Of a DNA stretch of 64,000 nt, positions 16,748 to 26,445 are shown in pieces. The translations under genes and the position numbers were made by a program. The stretch's first letter is position 1. Each line of letters starts with the position of its first letter. The DNA comes from Candidatus Uabimicrobium amorphum (lineage in GTDB: Bacteria; Planctomycetota; Uabimicrobiia; Uabimicrobiales; Uabimicrobiaceae): NCBI RefSeq assembly GCF_009002475.1, contig NZ_AP019860.1, forward strand, positions 3,286,001-3,350,000, read 5' to 3'. The notes below the pieces were generated by a model. That model made no database searches, had not been told where the DNA came from, and saw only the letters and a list, made by a program, of their open reading frames with translations.

Positions 16748-18095
16748 ATACAAACAGATTCCATCAGTAAGTCGCTTACTTGAAGATACCAACATTCGTA
16801 CAATACAAGTATCCCGTGAAATAAAAGTGCAAGTAATTCGCGACTACCTACAAAAATTACGCCGCAATATTGAAACACATAACGTTGTGTATGAAGACAT
16901 CGCTCAAGAAATTTGCCACATTATTGCATCTCAAGTAAAGAGCTTACGTCGTTGTATCAATGCCACCGGAATTATACTACACACAGGCTTAGGACGTGCA
17001 CCTATTTCGCAAGATATTTTAGACAAACTACATAGTGATTTGCGTGGATATATCAATTTAGAAATTGACTGTACCAGTGGTACGAGATCACATCGCGACG
17101 ATCACTTGCGCACAATATTAAAAAGCCTCACAGGTGCTGAGGATGCTTCCATTGTAAATAATAACGCTGCGGCAGTGCTTATTGCAATATCCACCGTTGC
17201 AAAAAATAAAGAAGTTATTGTGAGTAGTGGACAACTTGTTGAAATAGGCGGTAGTTTTCGTATTCCGGAGGTAATAGAACAAAGCGGCGCAAAACTCCGA
17301 ATTGTAGGGTGTACAAACAAAACATATATTCGTGATTACGAAAATGCCATTAATGAAAATACCGCAGCGATTTTGCATGTACATACCAGTAATTACAAAA
17401 TTGTTGGATTTTGTCACGAACCAGGACTTGACGAGCTTTCTAAGCTAGCAAAAAAACACAACATCGCTCTAATCGAGGATGCTGGATCGGGACTCTTAAA
17501 CGACTTTTCTGTGCCTATATTGAAAAGTGAATTAACAGTAAAAAATAGTATCCGTTGCGGTGTAGACCTGATTACCTTTTCAGGAGATAAACTTTTAGGC
17601 GGATGTCAGGCGGGTATTATCGTTGGAAAACAGAAATTTATCCAAGGTATACGCAAAAACCCTTTACTTCGTGCGTTGCGCGTAGACAAATTTACAACAT
17701 TTATCTTGCAACAAGCGCTGTATAACTATCAAACAAATGTACACAAAACAAACCCTGTATTCGAAATGCTAACGAGAACCGCACAAGAAACACAACAAAT
17801 TTCGGAACAAATAGCCAATGCCTTGCACGGGCAATCGCAATGGGAAATTAATGTAGAACAATTTCCTGGTTATGCAGGAAGTGGGGCACTACCGGCGATG
17901 GAAATCGAATCTTTTGCGGTAGCAATTCGTTCCCCACAACTTTCATTAACTTCTTTGGCTCAAAAACTGAGGCTCAATGATCCGGCACTATTCACCGTTT
18001 TAAAAAACAACACATTATATGTTGCCCCGAGGTCTTTACTAAAAGGTGAACACAGCGAAGTTATTGATATACTCAAAAAATACATTTGCTTGTAG
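16731..18095 (+). CDS. selA: L-seryl-tRNA(Sec) selenium transferase
   Basis: PLP enzyme that converts seryl-tRNA(Sec) to selenocysteinyl-tRNA(Sec) with selenophosphate. Full length, 454 aa. Family segments are visible: INATGIILHTGLGRAPIS near residue 80, the PLP Lys in ITFSGDKLLGGCQAGII (about 286), LIEDAGSGLL, and RALRVDKFT. The start is either 16731 or the ATG at 16740; both overlap the RNase HI gene end, and neither has a clear ribosome-binding site. The presence of SelA implies that the organism makes selenoproteins, although selB, selC and selD are not in this window. Confidence 0.95.
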   Translation: MQTMDKYKQIPSVSRLLEDTNIRTIQVSREIKVQVIRDYLQKLRRNIETHNVVYEDIAQEICHIIASQVKSLRRCINATGIILHTGLGRAPISQDILDKLHSDLRGYINLEIDCTSGTRSHRDDHLRTILKSLTGAEDASIVNNNAAAVLIAISTVAKNKEVIVSSGQLVEIGGSFRIPEVIEQSGAKLRIVGCTNKTYIRDYENAINENTAAILHVHTSNYKIVGFCHEPGLDELSKLAKKHNIALIEDAGSGLLNDFSVPILKSELTVKNSIRCGVDLITFSGDKLLGGCQAGIIVGKQKFIQGIRKNPLLRALRVDKFTTFILQQALYNYQTNVHKTNPVFEMLTRTAQETQQISEQIANALHGQSQWEINVEQFPGYAGSGALPAMEIESFAVAIRSPQLSLTSLAQKLRLNDPALFTVLKNNTLYVAPRSLLKGEHSEVIDILKKYICL

Positions 18096-18224
18096 AGCTT
18101 TTGCTTTGATATACTTGATTCTTAAATCCGTCGTTTGTGTAAAAAAATGTGGTAAGAATACTACAGATCCGATAACCACTAATATTGGCGCTTATAACTT
18201 GCATTTACTATAGAGGAATATACT

Positions 18225-20015
18225 ATGGAATTCACCATTGATACCGAATATTATCAACAAGATGGTGTAGGCGAAATTGCCTTGCTACAACTTTGTGGAC
18301 CAATAGACCAAAAAAGCGTTCCTATTTTTGAAGCGGAAATCCAAGAGTTGTTCAAAAACGACATTTGTCGTTTTGTATTAGACTTATCAAATACCAAATA
18401 CCTAAATAGTTCAGGATTAGGGCTCCTTATTAACATTGCTCACAAAGTAAATGTTGTGGGTGGTGGAATTCGGCTGGTAAACGTCGCCGAAAAATTTAGA
18501 GTACTATTTGATATGCTTGGCTTGGACTCTTCATTGCCTATCTACGAAAATCGCGATGTAGCATTGCGATCTTTTGGCTCTGGCGAACTACGTTTGAAAT
18601 CAAGCGACTCGGATTCTATAGATCAACCGGCTCCAGAAAGTGAAGTCGAAGATACTTCTGGCGAAGAAGAACAACAAATATCTAGCCAAACGGCAGATCC
18701 CCTCTTAGAAGATGTAGGCGAAGAAGATGATGAAGATGATGAAAGAGAAGCCGTATCCCTTCTCAACAAAAAAACATTGCCCAATTTAAAAAAGAATCTT
18801 GCCGACAAACAAGATACAAGCCTTAAATTTACAGGTGCCCCTCAAGAGGAAGAGCAAAAACAACAAGAGCAACAAGACGATCTTTACGAACCAGAAAGAC
18901 CTGTAGAAATCGAAGACGATCCAAACTTTGAACTAACAGGAAGTTTATCCGCACTTGCTGACATGATTACAGATGATGGTATTGCTTCTAACGAAGATAC
19001 ACAAGAACAAGAAGAGCAAGCCCCAGCCCCATCTGAAGAACCACAACTTGACACAGCTCCACAAGAAGAAGCTGCTGAGGATGAAGAAGATGAAGAAGTC
19101 TCCGTTTCGTTAATTCAAAAAGCTTTCTCCGATGAAGCAGCGAAGCACTCACATTCATCGTTAGCGCATAGCCCTGTAGAAGAAGTTGAACAGCAACAGG
19201 AAGAACCACAGCAAGAGGAACAACAAGAAGAACAACAAGTACCGGAACCAACAGTAGAAGAGTCCGCCCCCGTCGAACAAACCGTTCCACAACAACCTGC
19301 GGCTTCGCAGCCAGAACCTCCGGCAGTCGCTCCTCAGCCACAACCACAGCAAACAGCGCCACAGCAAACAATACCTGTCGCACCACAACCAGTGCAACAG
19401 CCCGTGGCAAGATCGAGTATTTCGTCGCGTCAGAGAAGAGTTGTGCAAAAACCTATTGAGAAAACATTACAATGGTACACTGCCGTAGAATACTACAATC
19501 AAATGAAGAGAAATCGCACTTTTCCTTTGACTCTTCAAGTATCAAAGGTTGATGTTGTCGATGGTGGAAAAGAATTTCTTGAGAAATTACAAAATACCAA
19601 CGTTATGTTTGTTCCACGCTTTCCAGGTTGCCAAGTGGTACCTGAAAGAGTGTGCCTCGACATCTCAAAAGACAATTTAAGTGCGGAGTTTTGGATAACA
19701 CCTTTTACCAAGGGAGATATCCCTGGCTGGGTAGAAACCCAATACCAAGGACAAACCTCTTCTTTTGTAAAAACGCCTTTTAAAGTCAAAAATTACTTTG
19801 CCGTTCTCGTCACTTTTGTACTCAGTTTTGTCGCATTGCTATCGCATTCATCACAGCACCTAAACTTTCTCAACGACTACATTGCAGCGAATCAAAAAAT
19901 TTGGGTTCATATTGGTGTCGGCTTTTTATTATTACTAACTTCGTTTTTCTTCCTCAAGAAATCTTCACCAAAAATCGATATCGTCGAAAAACTAAGCCGC
20001 GAAAAAATGCACTAA
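18225..20015 (+). CDS. STAS-domain protein with Gln/Glu-rich linker and two C-terminal TM segments
   Basis: 596 aa. Residues 1-115 are a STAS domain of the anti-sigma-factor-antagonist type, with the phospho-site loop LDLSNTKYLNSSGLGLLINI. Residues about 125-400 are a very acidic, Gln/Pro/Glu-rich disordered linker. Residues about 415-520 form a beta-rich domain that I do not recognise (from LQWYTAVEYYNQMKRNRTFP to GWVETQYQGQT). Two TM helices end the protein (FAVLVTFVLSFVALL and IWVHIGVGFLLLLTSFFFL). This suggests a membrane-tethered STAS switch that could be phosphorylated by one of the kinases (inference). GAGGAA stands upstream of the ATG, and a hairpin follows the stop. Confidence 0.8.
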   Translation: MEFTIDTEYYQQDGVGEIALLQLCGPIDQKSVPIFEAEIQELFKNDICRFVLDLSNTKYLNSSGLGLLINIAHKVNVVGGGIRLVNVAEKFRVLFDMLGLDSSLPIYENRDVALRSFGSGELRLKSSDSDSIDQPAPESEVEDTSGEEEQQISSQTADPLLEDVGEEDDEDDEREAVSLLNKKTLPNLKKNLADKQDTSLKFTGAPQEEEQKQQEQQDDLYEPERPVEIEDDPNFELTGSLSALADMITDDGIASNEDTQEQEEQAPAPSEEPQLDTAPQEEAAEDEEDEEVSVSLIQKAFSDEAAKHSHSSLAHSPVEEVEQQQEEPQQEEQQEEQQVPEPTVEESAPVEQTVPQQPAASQPEPPAVAPQPQPQQTAPQQTIPVAPQPVQQPVARSSISSRQRRVVQKPIEKTLQWYTAVEYYNQMKRNRTFPLTLQVSKVDVVDGGKEFLEKLQNTNVMFVPRFPGCQVVPERVCLDISKDNLSAEFWITPFTKGDIPGWVETQYQGQTSSFVKTPFKVKNYFAVLVTFVLSFVALLSHSSQHLNFLNDYIAANQKIWVHIGVGFLLLLTSFFFLKKSSPKIDIVEKLSREKMH

Positions 20016-20022
20016 GTGGTAA

Positions 20023-20045
20023 TTTAGGGCGTTTTTCGCCCTAAA
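20023..20045. terminator. Hairpin after the STAS gene
   Basis: TTTAGGGCG, TTTTT loop, CGCCCTAAA, 7 bp after the stop. No T-run follows, so it is a possible terminator. Confidence 0.55.
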
Positions 20046-20070
20046 CCCCATCCCTTAAAGGTCAAAACCG

Positions 20071-21510
20071 ATGTCTTTCCATTACAAACAACTTATCTGT
20101 AGAACTATATTTTTTACACTTTTTCTTATGCAGTTGGGATGTGGCGTTCTTGTAGGAACAACGGTTGACGCCGCACGAAATATTGCCACCTATCCTCTAA
20201 AAGAATATGTTTTTTGGGGAGCGTACAAGTACGATAATAAGTGGGACACGCCCTATAAACCAATCGAAACCCCCGAAGACCACGGAGAAATGCTTCTAGG
20301 CATAGCCGTTTCAGGCGGTGGGAGTCGTTCAGCGTACTTTTTTGCAAGTGTCATGAAAGAACTCAGTAAGGTAAAAACCTCTACAGGAAAATCACTAGTA
20401 GATGAAATCGATTACATATCTAGTGTATCTGGTGGGAGTCTGGCATCGGCATACTACTGCCTTACGCGTTATAAAGATAAAAAAAGTATCCATGACAAAC
20501 AGTTTTTTGATAATTTCAAAAAGGCCATGAGTTCTAATTTTCAGATACAAGCCGTTGTTCGATTGCTATTGTATGGCTACTGGATCGTCGACTTTGTCAC
20601 TTACTACAACAGAGGAGATTTGTTTGCCGGTATCTGGGAAGATAATTTTTGGGGAAATGCCACATTCAAAGATTTGCTAGCAACAGAAAAAAACGGAGCA
20701 CCAAAACTTATCATCAATGGTACAGATCTCAGCGGCGGACATAAATTCGTTTTTTCCACCATACGCGATCAAAAATTCAACAATTCTAAATACTTTGAAC
20801 GTTTGAGCAAAGCGGGCTTTTTGAAACATGCGACGACAAAAAGCCACACTCCTTTCAAAACAATTGGTTTCGAAACACTACAATCAGACATTGCCCAATA
20901 TCCTGTATCCAAAGCTGTCGTGGCTTCTGCATCTGTACCTAATTTATTAGGCCCTGTAACTTTACGCGATTACAGCAAGAAGTCACAGTATATAAATGTT
21001 TCGGATGGCGGTATTTATGACAACTACGGCGTAGAAAGTTTGATGGAGATTTTCACCACGATTCTCGATAAAAACCCTGGTATGAAAGCCAAAATTATTA
21101 TTGTGGATGGCTCAGGATATTTTGACGTTGATAAAGTGGACTCAGGAGAATCCCTTGATGTGGCATATTTTTCATTGCGTCCCTTAGAAATATCATGGTT
21201 ACGTACCAAAAGCTATATGGAATACGTATTTCAACAAGCCCATAAATTTGTCAACGACCAAGGAGAGAAACCATATAGAAACCTAAGTTACCAAGTTCTG
21301 AGCTTATATGACGTTTTACCTTCCCAAGAAAAAAAAGGTGTCATTACCGGAGAAAAGGCCATTGATACACTTTTGCGTCCCGACTTAACTACATTGAATT
21401 TTTTCAAAAAAGTATCTTCCATTCAAACCAATTTTGCTATTTCTGCAGAAGATGCCGAAATTGTTGATGAAGTGGCAAAAAAAGTGGTGAATAAATTGAG
21501 GACAAAATGA
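20071..21510 (+). CDS. Patatin-like phospholipase, membrane-bound or lipoprotein
   Basis: Ser-Asp dyad lipid acyl hydrolase, 479 aa. The N-terminus is a signal peptide with a possible lipobox ending at Cys (IFFTLFLMQLGC, about residue 24; the -3 position is Gln, so lipidation is uncertain). Patatin motifs are in order: oxyanion glycines GIAVSGGGSRSAYF (about 77-90), nucleophile elbow ISSVSGGSLAS (Ser about 122) and the dyad Asp in VSDGGIYDNYGVE (about 313). The domain has extra helices between elbow and dyad, as in long bacterial patatins. It overlaps the next gene by 4 bp (ATGA), so the two are translationally coupled. Confidence 0.88.
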   Translation: MSFHYKQLICRTIFFTLFLMQLGCGVLVGTTVDAARNIATYPLKEYVFWGAYKYDNKWDTPYKPIETPEDHGEMLLGIAVSGGGSRSAYFFASVMKELSKVKTSTGKSLVDEIDYISSVSGGSLASAYYCLTRYKDKKSIHDKQFFDNFKKAMSSNFQIQAVVRLLLYGYWIVDFVTYYNRGDLFAGIWEDNFWGNATFKDLLATEKNGAPKLIINGTDLSGGHKFVFSTIRDQKFNNSKYFERLSKAGFLKHATTKSHTPFKTIGFETLQSDIAQYPVSKAVVASASVPNLLGPVTLRDYSKKSQYINVSDGGIYDNYGVESLMEIFTTILDKNPGMKAKIIIVDGSGYFDVDKVDSGESLDVAYFSLRPLEISWLRTKSYMEYVFQQAHKFVNDQGEKPYRNLSYQVLSLYDVLPSQEKKGVITGEKAIDTLLRPDLTTLNFFKKVSSIQTNFAISAEDAEIVDEVAKKVVNKLRTK

Positions 21511-23675
21511 ACTGGAAGACAATAGCCAATCAGAAATGTGAACAACCATTTGTAAAATTTTGGTTTCGACTTGCGGATTTGCCGGAAAAAAAAATTAAAT
21601 GGATTGCAAATGCCGAGGATTTAACGCGCTTGTTCTATGAGATTGATACAAACCGTAATATCGACAGTGAAGTTTTGCGGTTTGTTGCTCATTACGTTTA
21701 TCATCAAGACATGGTAATTTTCCAACAAAACCTACCTCAAATCCTAAAAAACCACAATATCAACACGACAAGTTCCATGAAAGAACTGGTAAACTTCATG
21801 CAAGACTTGTCTCCACAGAAAATAAAAAATGTGGCTATCCAACTTCAAGTCAAAGAAGATAGTGAAAAAGCACAACCAGTTAATGTTGAAATCCAATCCC
21901 AGGAAGACGATTTTATTTCTTTTGACTTACGCCAACCAGATGAAGAAATAGATACTCTCGAAACATGCGAATTCGAAATCGAAAAATCATCAAACCTAGC
22001 ACAAACACTACGCAATGCCCTATCGAACACCGAACGCTATAAAAAAGCGGCTCATAGTACACGAAAGTGGTTACAAAATGGTACGCAAAAAAGTTGGCGA
22101 TGGTTAAAAAAGCGTAAATTTTTTCAACCCGAGATTTCGAAAATCTCTTTGTGGACGTGGAACAAGTGCAAAAAAGGACAAAACTGGTTATTTTATCAAC
22201 AAGAAATATATGTACGTATTCCCAAAAAAAAGCCTTTCACTGGTTATGCCGCCATTCTTACTCATAAACGCTTAAAAATCAAACTGGCTATTTCTAAAAA
22301 CAGACGCAAAGGCCTAATTGATTGTAATTCAGGTGACTTTTTGCGTACTATAAAAGGCATGCTACAATCGTCCAAGTTAGAAACACCACAGCGCGAAATA
22401 CTTACACAGATGAAAGATTCTCTACTCATTCGCCAAAAAATGCTCACCCAACCAGAAACAATATTCGATATTATTAACTATGGCGAAAAGACATTTGCCA
22501 AAATTCTGTTGTCTTTAAGTCAAATCACCAATAAACGGAAAATTAATCGTCAAATTTATCAGTACCTTTTGCTACAAGTAGAGCCGCTTCTCATTGAGCA
22601 CCATACGGATTTTCGTCGTGAATTACAAAAAACAGCTCATCTACAGGGTTTAAAAAATTTATTGAAAAAGTACCCTCTAAAGCGACTTTCTATCATTGAT
22701 AAGTACAAAGAACTACGAATTATTTACAAAGTAAAATGCATTACCCGTGAGTACGAAAAAACCCCCCATAAATTGGTAGCAATATTAAACTTGTACTTGG
22801 GTACTACGGGAGAAACGAATATTCGCAAAGTGCTACCTAAAATACTACATACAAATGATATAAACCTGCGGGTTATTAACGCTCTATATGGAGATCGTTA
22901 TCTCGAAGACCTATTAAAAACCCTCAAAGAACTGCAAAAACAAACGCAGTGCAAAAATATAGCGCAACCACTAGAACAAATTATCAACAGTTTTCTCAGC
23001 AACAAAAAGTTTAGCTTTAGCGAATTTAAGAGCAGCCTTAATTTTGTACCAGGCAAACTACAAAGTAGAATTACAGCCCTTGTTCGCCGCAAGTTACAAG
23101 AACAACTTACCGTTCACGTGAATAATATCTTAGTTCAAGAAGGTCGCTATATTAGGCGCTACAACGACTTACTCGCACACCTATTACTCCCGCAATACGA
23201 AGGTGCGAATTTAGTAATCTATGGTGTCGCTCCACAAAACATAGCGCAAAGAATAAAAGGGATTACCTACCAAGAAAAAACAATTGACCGTGCAATTCAA
23301 CATGCCTTTTCCGAGCTGAAAATACCCAAGGACCTAGTTATTCTCATCAAAAAAGCCAAATCTGCACAACAACTTGCGCAACAAAAAGACCTACCAAATT
23401 GCATTCGCATTCTAGAAAAGATACACAACATGCTACAAAAGCAAGAGCCCATCAATTTGCGCAAAGCAATTATCTCACTGTTTAAACAACACGGCAATGT
23501 AAACTTTTCCACATCTTCCAAAACAATAACTGGTTACACAATTGCCCATAATCTAAGTCGTTTTTTTAACGACCACACAGTAGAAAAACTTAGCATTCCA
23601 GACGAAATAAATCCCACAGTTTATGATCGATTAAATAGCATTATGGAAAAATCGGGGCGTTTGCAGAAATTGTAG
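21507..23675 (+). CDS. Hypothetical protein, 722 aa, coupled to the patatin gene
   Basis: Not recognised. It has no signal peptide or TM segment. It is Lys/Gln/Leu-rich and mostly helical, with a charged, probably flexible part at about 110-185 (QSQEDDFISFDLRQPDEEID) and a short Trp-rich basic stretch near 180-235 (STRKWLQNGTQKSWRWLKKR). The C-terminal half has repeated amphipathic helices. Start overlaps the patatin stop (ATGA). The coupling suggests a joint role with the lipase, but nothing more can be said. Confidence 0.75.
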   Translation: MNWKTIANQKCEQPFVKFWFRLADLPEKKIKWIANAEDLTRLFYEIDTNRNIDSEVLRFVAHYVYHQDMVIFQQNLPQILKNHNINTTSSMKELVNFMQDLSPQKIKNVAIQLQVKEDSEKAQPVNVEIQSQEDDFISFDLRQPDEEIDTLETCEFEIEKSSNLAQTLRNALSNTERYKKAAHSTRKWLQNGTQKSWRWLKKRKFFQPEISKISLWTWNKCKKGQNWLFYQQEIYVRIPKKKPFTGYAAILTHKRLKIKLAISKNRRKGLIDCNSGDFLRTIKGMLQSSKLETPQREILTQMKDSLLIRQKMLTQPETIFDIINYGEKTFAKILLSLSQITNKRKINRQIYQYLLLQVEPLLIEHHTDFRRELQKTAHLQGLKNLLKKYPLKRLSIIDKYKELRIIYKVKCITREYEKTPHKLVAILNLYLGTTGETNIRKVLPKILHTNDINLRVINALYGDRYLEDLLKTLKELQKQTQCKNIAQPLEQIINSFLSNKKFSFSEFKSSLNFVPGKLQSRITALVRRKLQEQLTVHVNNILVQEGRYIRRYNDLLAHLLLPQYEGANLVIYGVAPQNIAQRIKGITYQEKTIDRAIQHAFSELKIPKDLVILIKKAKSAQQLAQQKDLPNCIRILEKIHNMLQKQEPINLRKAIISLFKQHGNVNFSTSSKTITGYTIAHNLSRFFNDHTVEKLSIPDEINPTVYDRLNSIMEKSGRLQKL

Positions 23676-23681
23676 AATGAA

Positions 23682-23888
23682 TGGTTTCCCGCTTACGCGC
23701 ATACGTGTCAAGCAAAGAGTAAAAGCTTTTTTAATAAAGACTTACAAATCCGTGTCATTCCCGCGTAAGCGGGAAACCAGCAATATAAAGTTGACTTGCC
23801 TACGCTGGATCCCTGCTTTTGCAGGGATGACACCATAAGGAGGTTTATGTCTTAGCTTGACAGCCATGCGCTTACGCGGGAATGACAT
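23682..23888. repeat. Dispersed REP/MITE-like repeat cluster
   Basis: Built from short palindromes of the GTCATTCCCGCGTAAGCGGG type. A main unit (about 23753-23871) runs from this palindrome through GGATCCCTGCTTTTGCAGGG to AGCTTGACA. Partial inverted palindromes lie on both sides (about 23682-23698 and 23868-23888). The main unit recurs in inverse orientation at 58932-59040 with high identity. No coding potential. Confidence 0.88.
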
Positions 23889-23896
23889 GAATTCAA

Positions 23897-25294
23897 CTAC
23901 TCAGATTCTTGTAGATATTGATGTATTCGTTCAGCGGCAATTACGTTGCCAAGAGGTGTCCAATGCTGGTCATAAGTGAAGTATGTTTGTTTGCCTTCCT
24001 TGGTTGCTTCTTGCAAAGCTTTTGTCAAAGAAACAAACTCGATTTTGTTCTTTTTGCAGAATTCACCGATCAACTGTTCTTTGTACTCTAGGCATTGTAA
24101 AATTTTTGCAAAGAATACTTCACTTGGTAGTTTTTTACGCATTTTGCGTTTGTGGAGCATGCAAAAATCATGGAAATCCTTTACTGGAATTTCATCTTTT
24201 GCCACAGGTAAAAGAACATGTGGCTTTGCGGGGGCGAATACAAGAATAAAACGTGCTTTGTTCTGGGTACAAAACTCCTGCATTTTCAAAATGGCAGATT
24301 GTACATTTTGTGCTGCGCCTGATTTTTTAAGTCCGTCAAGAGAAACATAATGCTCCATGACTCTTTTTACAGGAAAAGAGTAAAAAACGTTACTTCTAAT
24401 AGGGTATTCCAGAGGAAGCCAGGAAATAGCACTATGGTCACCAAAGCTGGTGTTTGTATTAATGCCTTCGCTGTGTTTAATGAGAAAGCTCTTTATATGG
24501 CTGCGTAAGGGCCCCTTAAATATCCACTTTATTCTTTGCCCCAAAGACATAGAATCTTTCACTTCGGTAAAAATTTGCGTACGGCGAAAATCATTGCCCT
24601 CATATATCGTACAGATGACTGTTTTAGGCCGTAAGTGAATTGCAAACTTTTGTAGTGTGATCAAATAGTTTAGAGGATCTGAACCACTCATGCCAAAATT
24701 ACACAACGACTTATTGGTTTTTTTCTCCAAAAGCCGTCCCCAAACTTGGTCATCAGATACTCCCGAGCCTTCCGTAAAAGAGTCACCTACAAGAACAAAG
24801 TGGCTTTGTTCTAAAGCTTTAGGATTCCGAAATCCTTTTTCATCAATACTCACCGTTAATTGATATCCAGGATAGCCTTTCTCCACACGAGCATAGCCTC
24901 TTTTTTGCTCAGGAATATCTTCGTGAAACTCTTCATAGTGATAGTTAGGGGGGCGATGATATATTTCATTTTTTCCAACGTATCGTTGGGAAGACATGAC
25001 TCTTAAAACAACATCCGTAGCGATCACACAAGGAATGAGTCCTAGAATAACCGCACACACGCGAAAACAGCGTTTTTTTAAAATTTCGCGCGTACGCGAC
25101 CACACAATATACAAAACGATGAATGAAACAAGTAAAACAATCACATTTCCCGTCAGTCTTCCTACAGAATAGTAACCAAGTAGCACTTTTTTATTGATAG
25201 CAATCATACGCACTACATTACTGGGCACAAACCACATGAACAGGTTGATCACCAATAACATAGCAGAGGCAATAACGGCTGTTTTTCTATTCAT
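23897..25294 (-). CDS. Membrane-anchored SGNH/GDSL-type hydrolase (AlgX/DHHW-like)
   Basis: 465 aa. The N-terminal 110 residues contain about three TM helices (AVIASAMLLVINLFMWFV, GNVIVLLVSFIVLYIVW, VCAVILGLIPCVIATDVVL). The extracytoplasmic part is an SGNH hydrolase: block I FVLVGDSFTEGSGV with the nucleophile Ser, the Gly/Asn blocks NFGMSGSDPLNY and YEGNDF, and the C-terminal Asp-His dyad in YDQHWTPLGN. Relatives acetylate or deacetylate cell-surface polysaccharides or lipids. Substrate unknown. It lies downstream of the SPFH pair on the same strand, separated by a strong hairpin. Confidence 0.85.
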   Translation of the reverse strand: MNRKTAVIASAMLLVINLFMWFVPSNVVRMIAINKKVLLGYYSVGRLTGNVIVLLVSFIVLYIVWSRTREILKKRCFRVCAVILGLIPCVIATDVVLRVMSSQRYVGKNEIYHRPPNYHYEEFHEDIPEQKRGYARVEKGYPGYQLTVSIDEKGFRNPKALEQSHFVLVGDSFTEGSGVSDDQVWGRLLEKKTNKSLCNFGMSGSDPLNYLITLQKFAIHLRPKTVICTIYEGNDFRRTQIFTEVKDSMSLGQRIKWIFKGPLRSHIKSFLIKHSEGINTNTSFGDHSAISWLPLEYPIRSNVFYSFPVKRVMEHYVSLDGLKKSGAAQNVQSAILKMQEFCTQNKARFILVFAPAKPHVLLPVAKDEIPVKDFHDFCMLHKRKMRKKLPSEVFFAKILQCLEYKEQLIGEFCKKNKIEFVSLTKALQEATKEGKQTYFTYDQHWTPLGNVIAAERIHQYLQESE

Positions 25295-25334
25295 CTTTTT
25301 TAACGAGTGTTTTCTCGCACTCCTTTTTCACAAC

Positions 25335-25369
25335 TTTAGTATACTTAGTGAGTTACTAAGTATACTAAA
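25335..25369. terminator. 15-bp perfect AT-rich hairpin
   Basis: TTTAGTATACTTAGT, 5-base loop, ACTAAGTATACTAAA. It lies between the stop of the second SPFH gene and the start of the SGNH gene, both on the minus strand. Terminator or operator; the perfect dyad and the central GTATAC allow either. Confidence 0.6.
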
Positions 25370-25383
25370 ATTTGACCAAGAAA

Positions 25384-26442
25384 CTACTTATTCACTTCAA
25401 CTTCTGCACCGACCATTTTCAAAAATTGTTCTGTATCAAACGGATTGACTTGATTGGTGTTGATTTCGATTTTGCCTACCTGAATGTTTTCGACAAATTT
25501 GCGACTAAGTAGCATCTTTCCACCAAAACTTTGGTACGCTTCATTGATGGCTTTCTGACCTTGAGCGCGGGCGATTTCCTTCATCTTTTCGGCATTCGCA
25601 ATCGCCTCTCTTTTTGAGCGATTTGCAACAGATAAGCGCGTTTTTACCTTCAAACGTGCATCCGCAAGTATTTTAGCCACTTCTCTTTCATTTTCCGCTA
25701 TTTTTGTTTGGATTTGTTGGCGCTTACTTTCATTGATTGCCAAAACATCGGCAGCGGTTTTCTTTTCAATCAATTCGGTTTTCTCTTTTTCTTCCTCACG
25801 TAGCTTTTCACTTTTAGCGAGTAACGTACGTTGGTCGAGAAGCTGCTTATTGATAAGTTGTGTTTCAAAACGCGGATCAAAAACGACCTTGCGAATCAAA
25901 AGATCGTTCGCTTCCACCATTCCTTTTTTATCGTCTGTCATTTTTGCGAGTTCTTTGTTTAGATATATAATGGTCTTTCTTGAAAACTCAATGCGCTTCG
26001 CCGAATCGTAAAAATCTTCGGTCTTCATTTTCCCCATAACACGCCAGATCGCATCGCGTGCAATTTGTCCAAAACGGTGAGTAAAAGCATATCCCGGTCC
26101 CATTTTGGTAAGAACTTCCCAAGCTTTACCTTCTCGAATCGAATAAAAAATTGTTAAGTCTACTTGAGTGGTATACTGATCGCTTGTTCTTAATTTGAGA
26201 GGCCCCTCGCCACGCTCTGTGGCAAATGTCAACTCTTGTAATGTAGGATCAAGAATGTCTAGTTTGTGGATTCCCGGTATGATGATTTGCATTCCTGGTT
26301 TTAAGTCTTGTTTTTCCACCCCGTCACCTAACATATTACTGCGTACGCCTACTTTATCAAGAGGCACAATGTCTACGCAAATCATAAAAAACAGTAATAT
26401 GATGACGAAACCTGATATTACAATCACTGGTAAGTGTTTCAT
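25384..26442 (-). CDS. SPFH/Band 7 (prohibitin-like) protein, second of a pair
   Basis: 352 aa. N-terminal membrane anchor (VIVISGFVIILLFFMICVDIVPL), then the SPFH domain (VGVRSNMLGDGVEKQDLKPG to about 200) and a long coiled coil rich in Glu/Lys/Ala (about 215-310). HflC and prohibitins have this plan; such proteins form large membrane rings that organise lipid domains or restrain FtsH. It lies 139 bp downstream of a second SPFH gene, as in hflKC pairs, but the sequences are not close enough to use those names. Confidence 0.88.
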   Translation of the reverse strand: MKHLPVIVISGFVIILLFFMICVDIVPLDKVGVRSNMLGDGVEKQDLKPGMQIIIPGIHKLDILDPTLQELTFATERGEGPLKLRTSDQYTTQVDLTIFYSIREGKAWEVLTKMGPGYAFTHRFGQIARDAIWRVMGKMKTEDFYDSAKRIEFSRKTIIYLNKELAKMTDDKKGMVEANDLLIRKVVFDPRFETQLINKQLLDQRTLLAKSEKLREEEKEKTELIEKKTAADVLAINESKRQQIQTKIAENEREVAKILADARLKVKTRLSVANRSKREAIANAEKMKEIARAQGQKAINEAYQSFGGKMLLSRKFVENIQVGKIEINTNQVNPFDTEQFLKMVGAEVEVNK

Positions 26443-26445
26443 TAT

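Noticed and set aside
18988..19448. Long minus-strand frames opposite the STAS gene linker
   Set aside because: Leu/Val-rich antisense of a Gln/Glu-rich repeat region, with no start signal.
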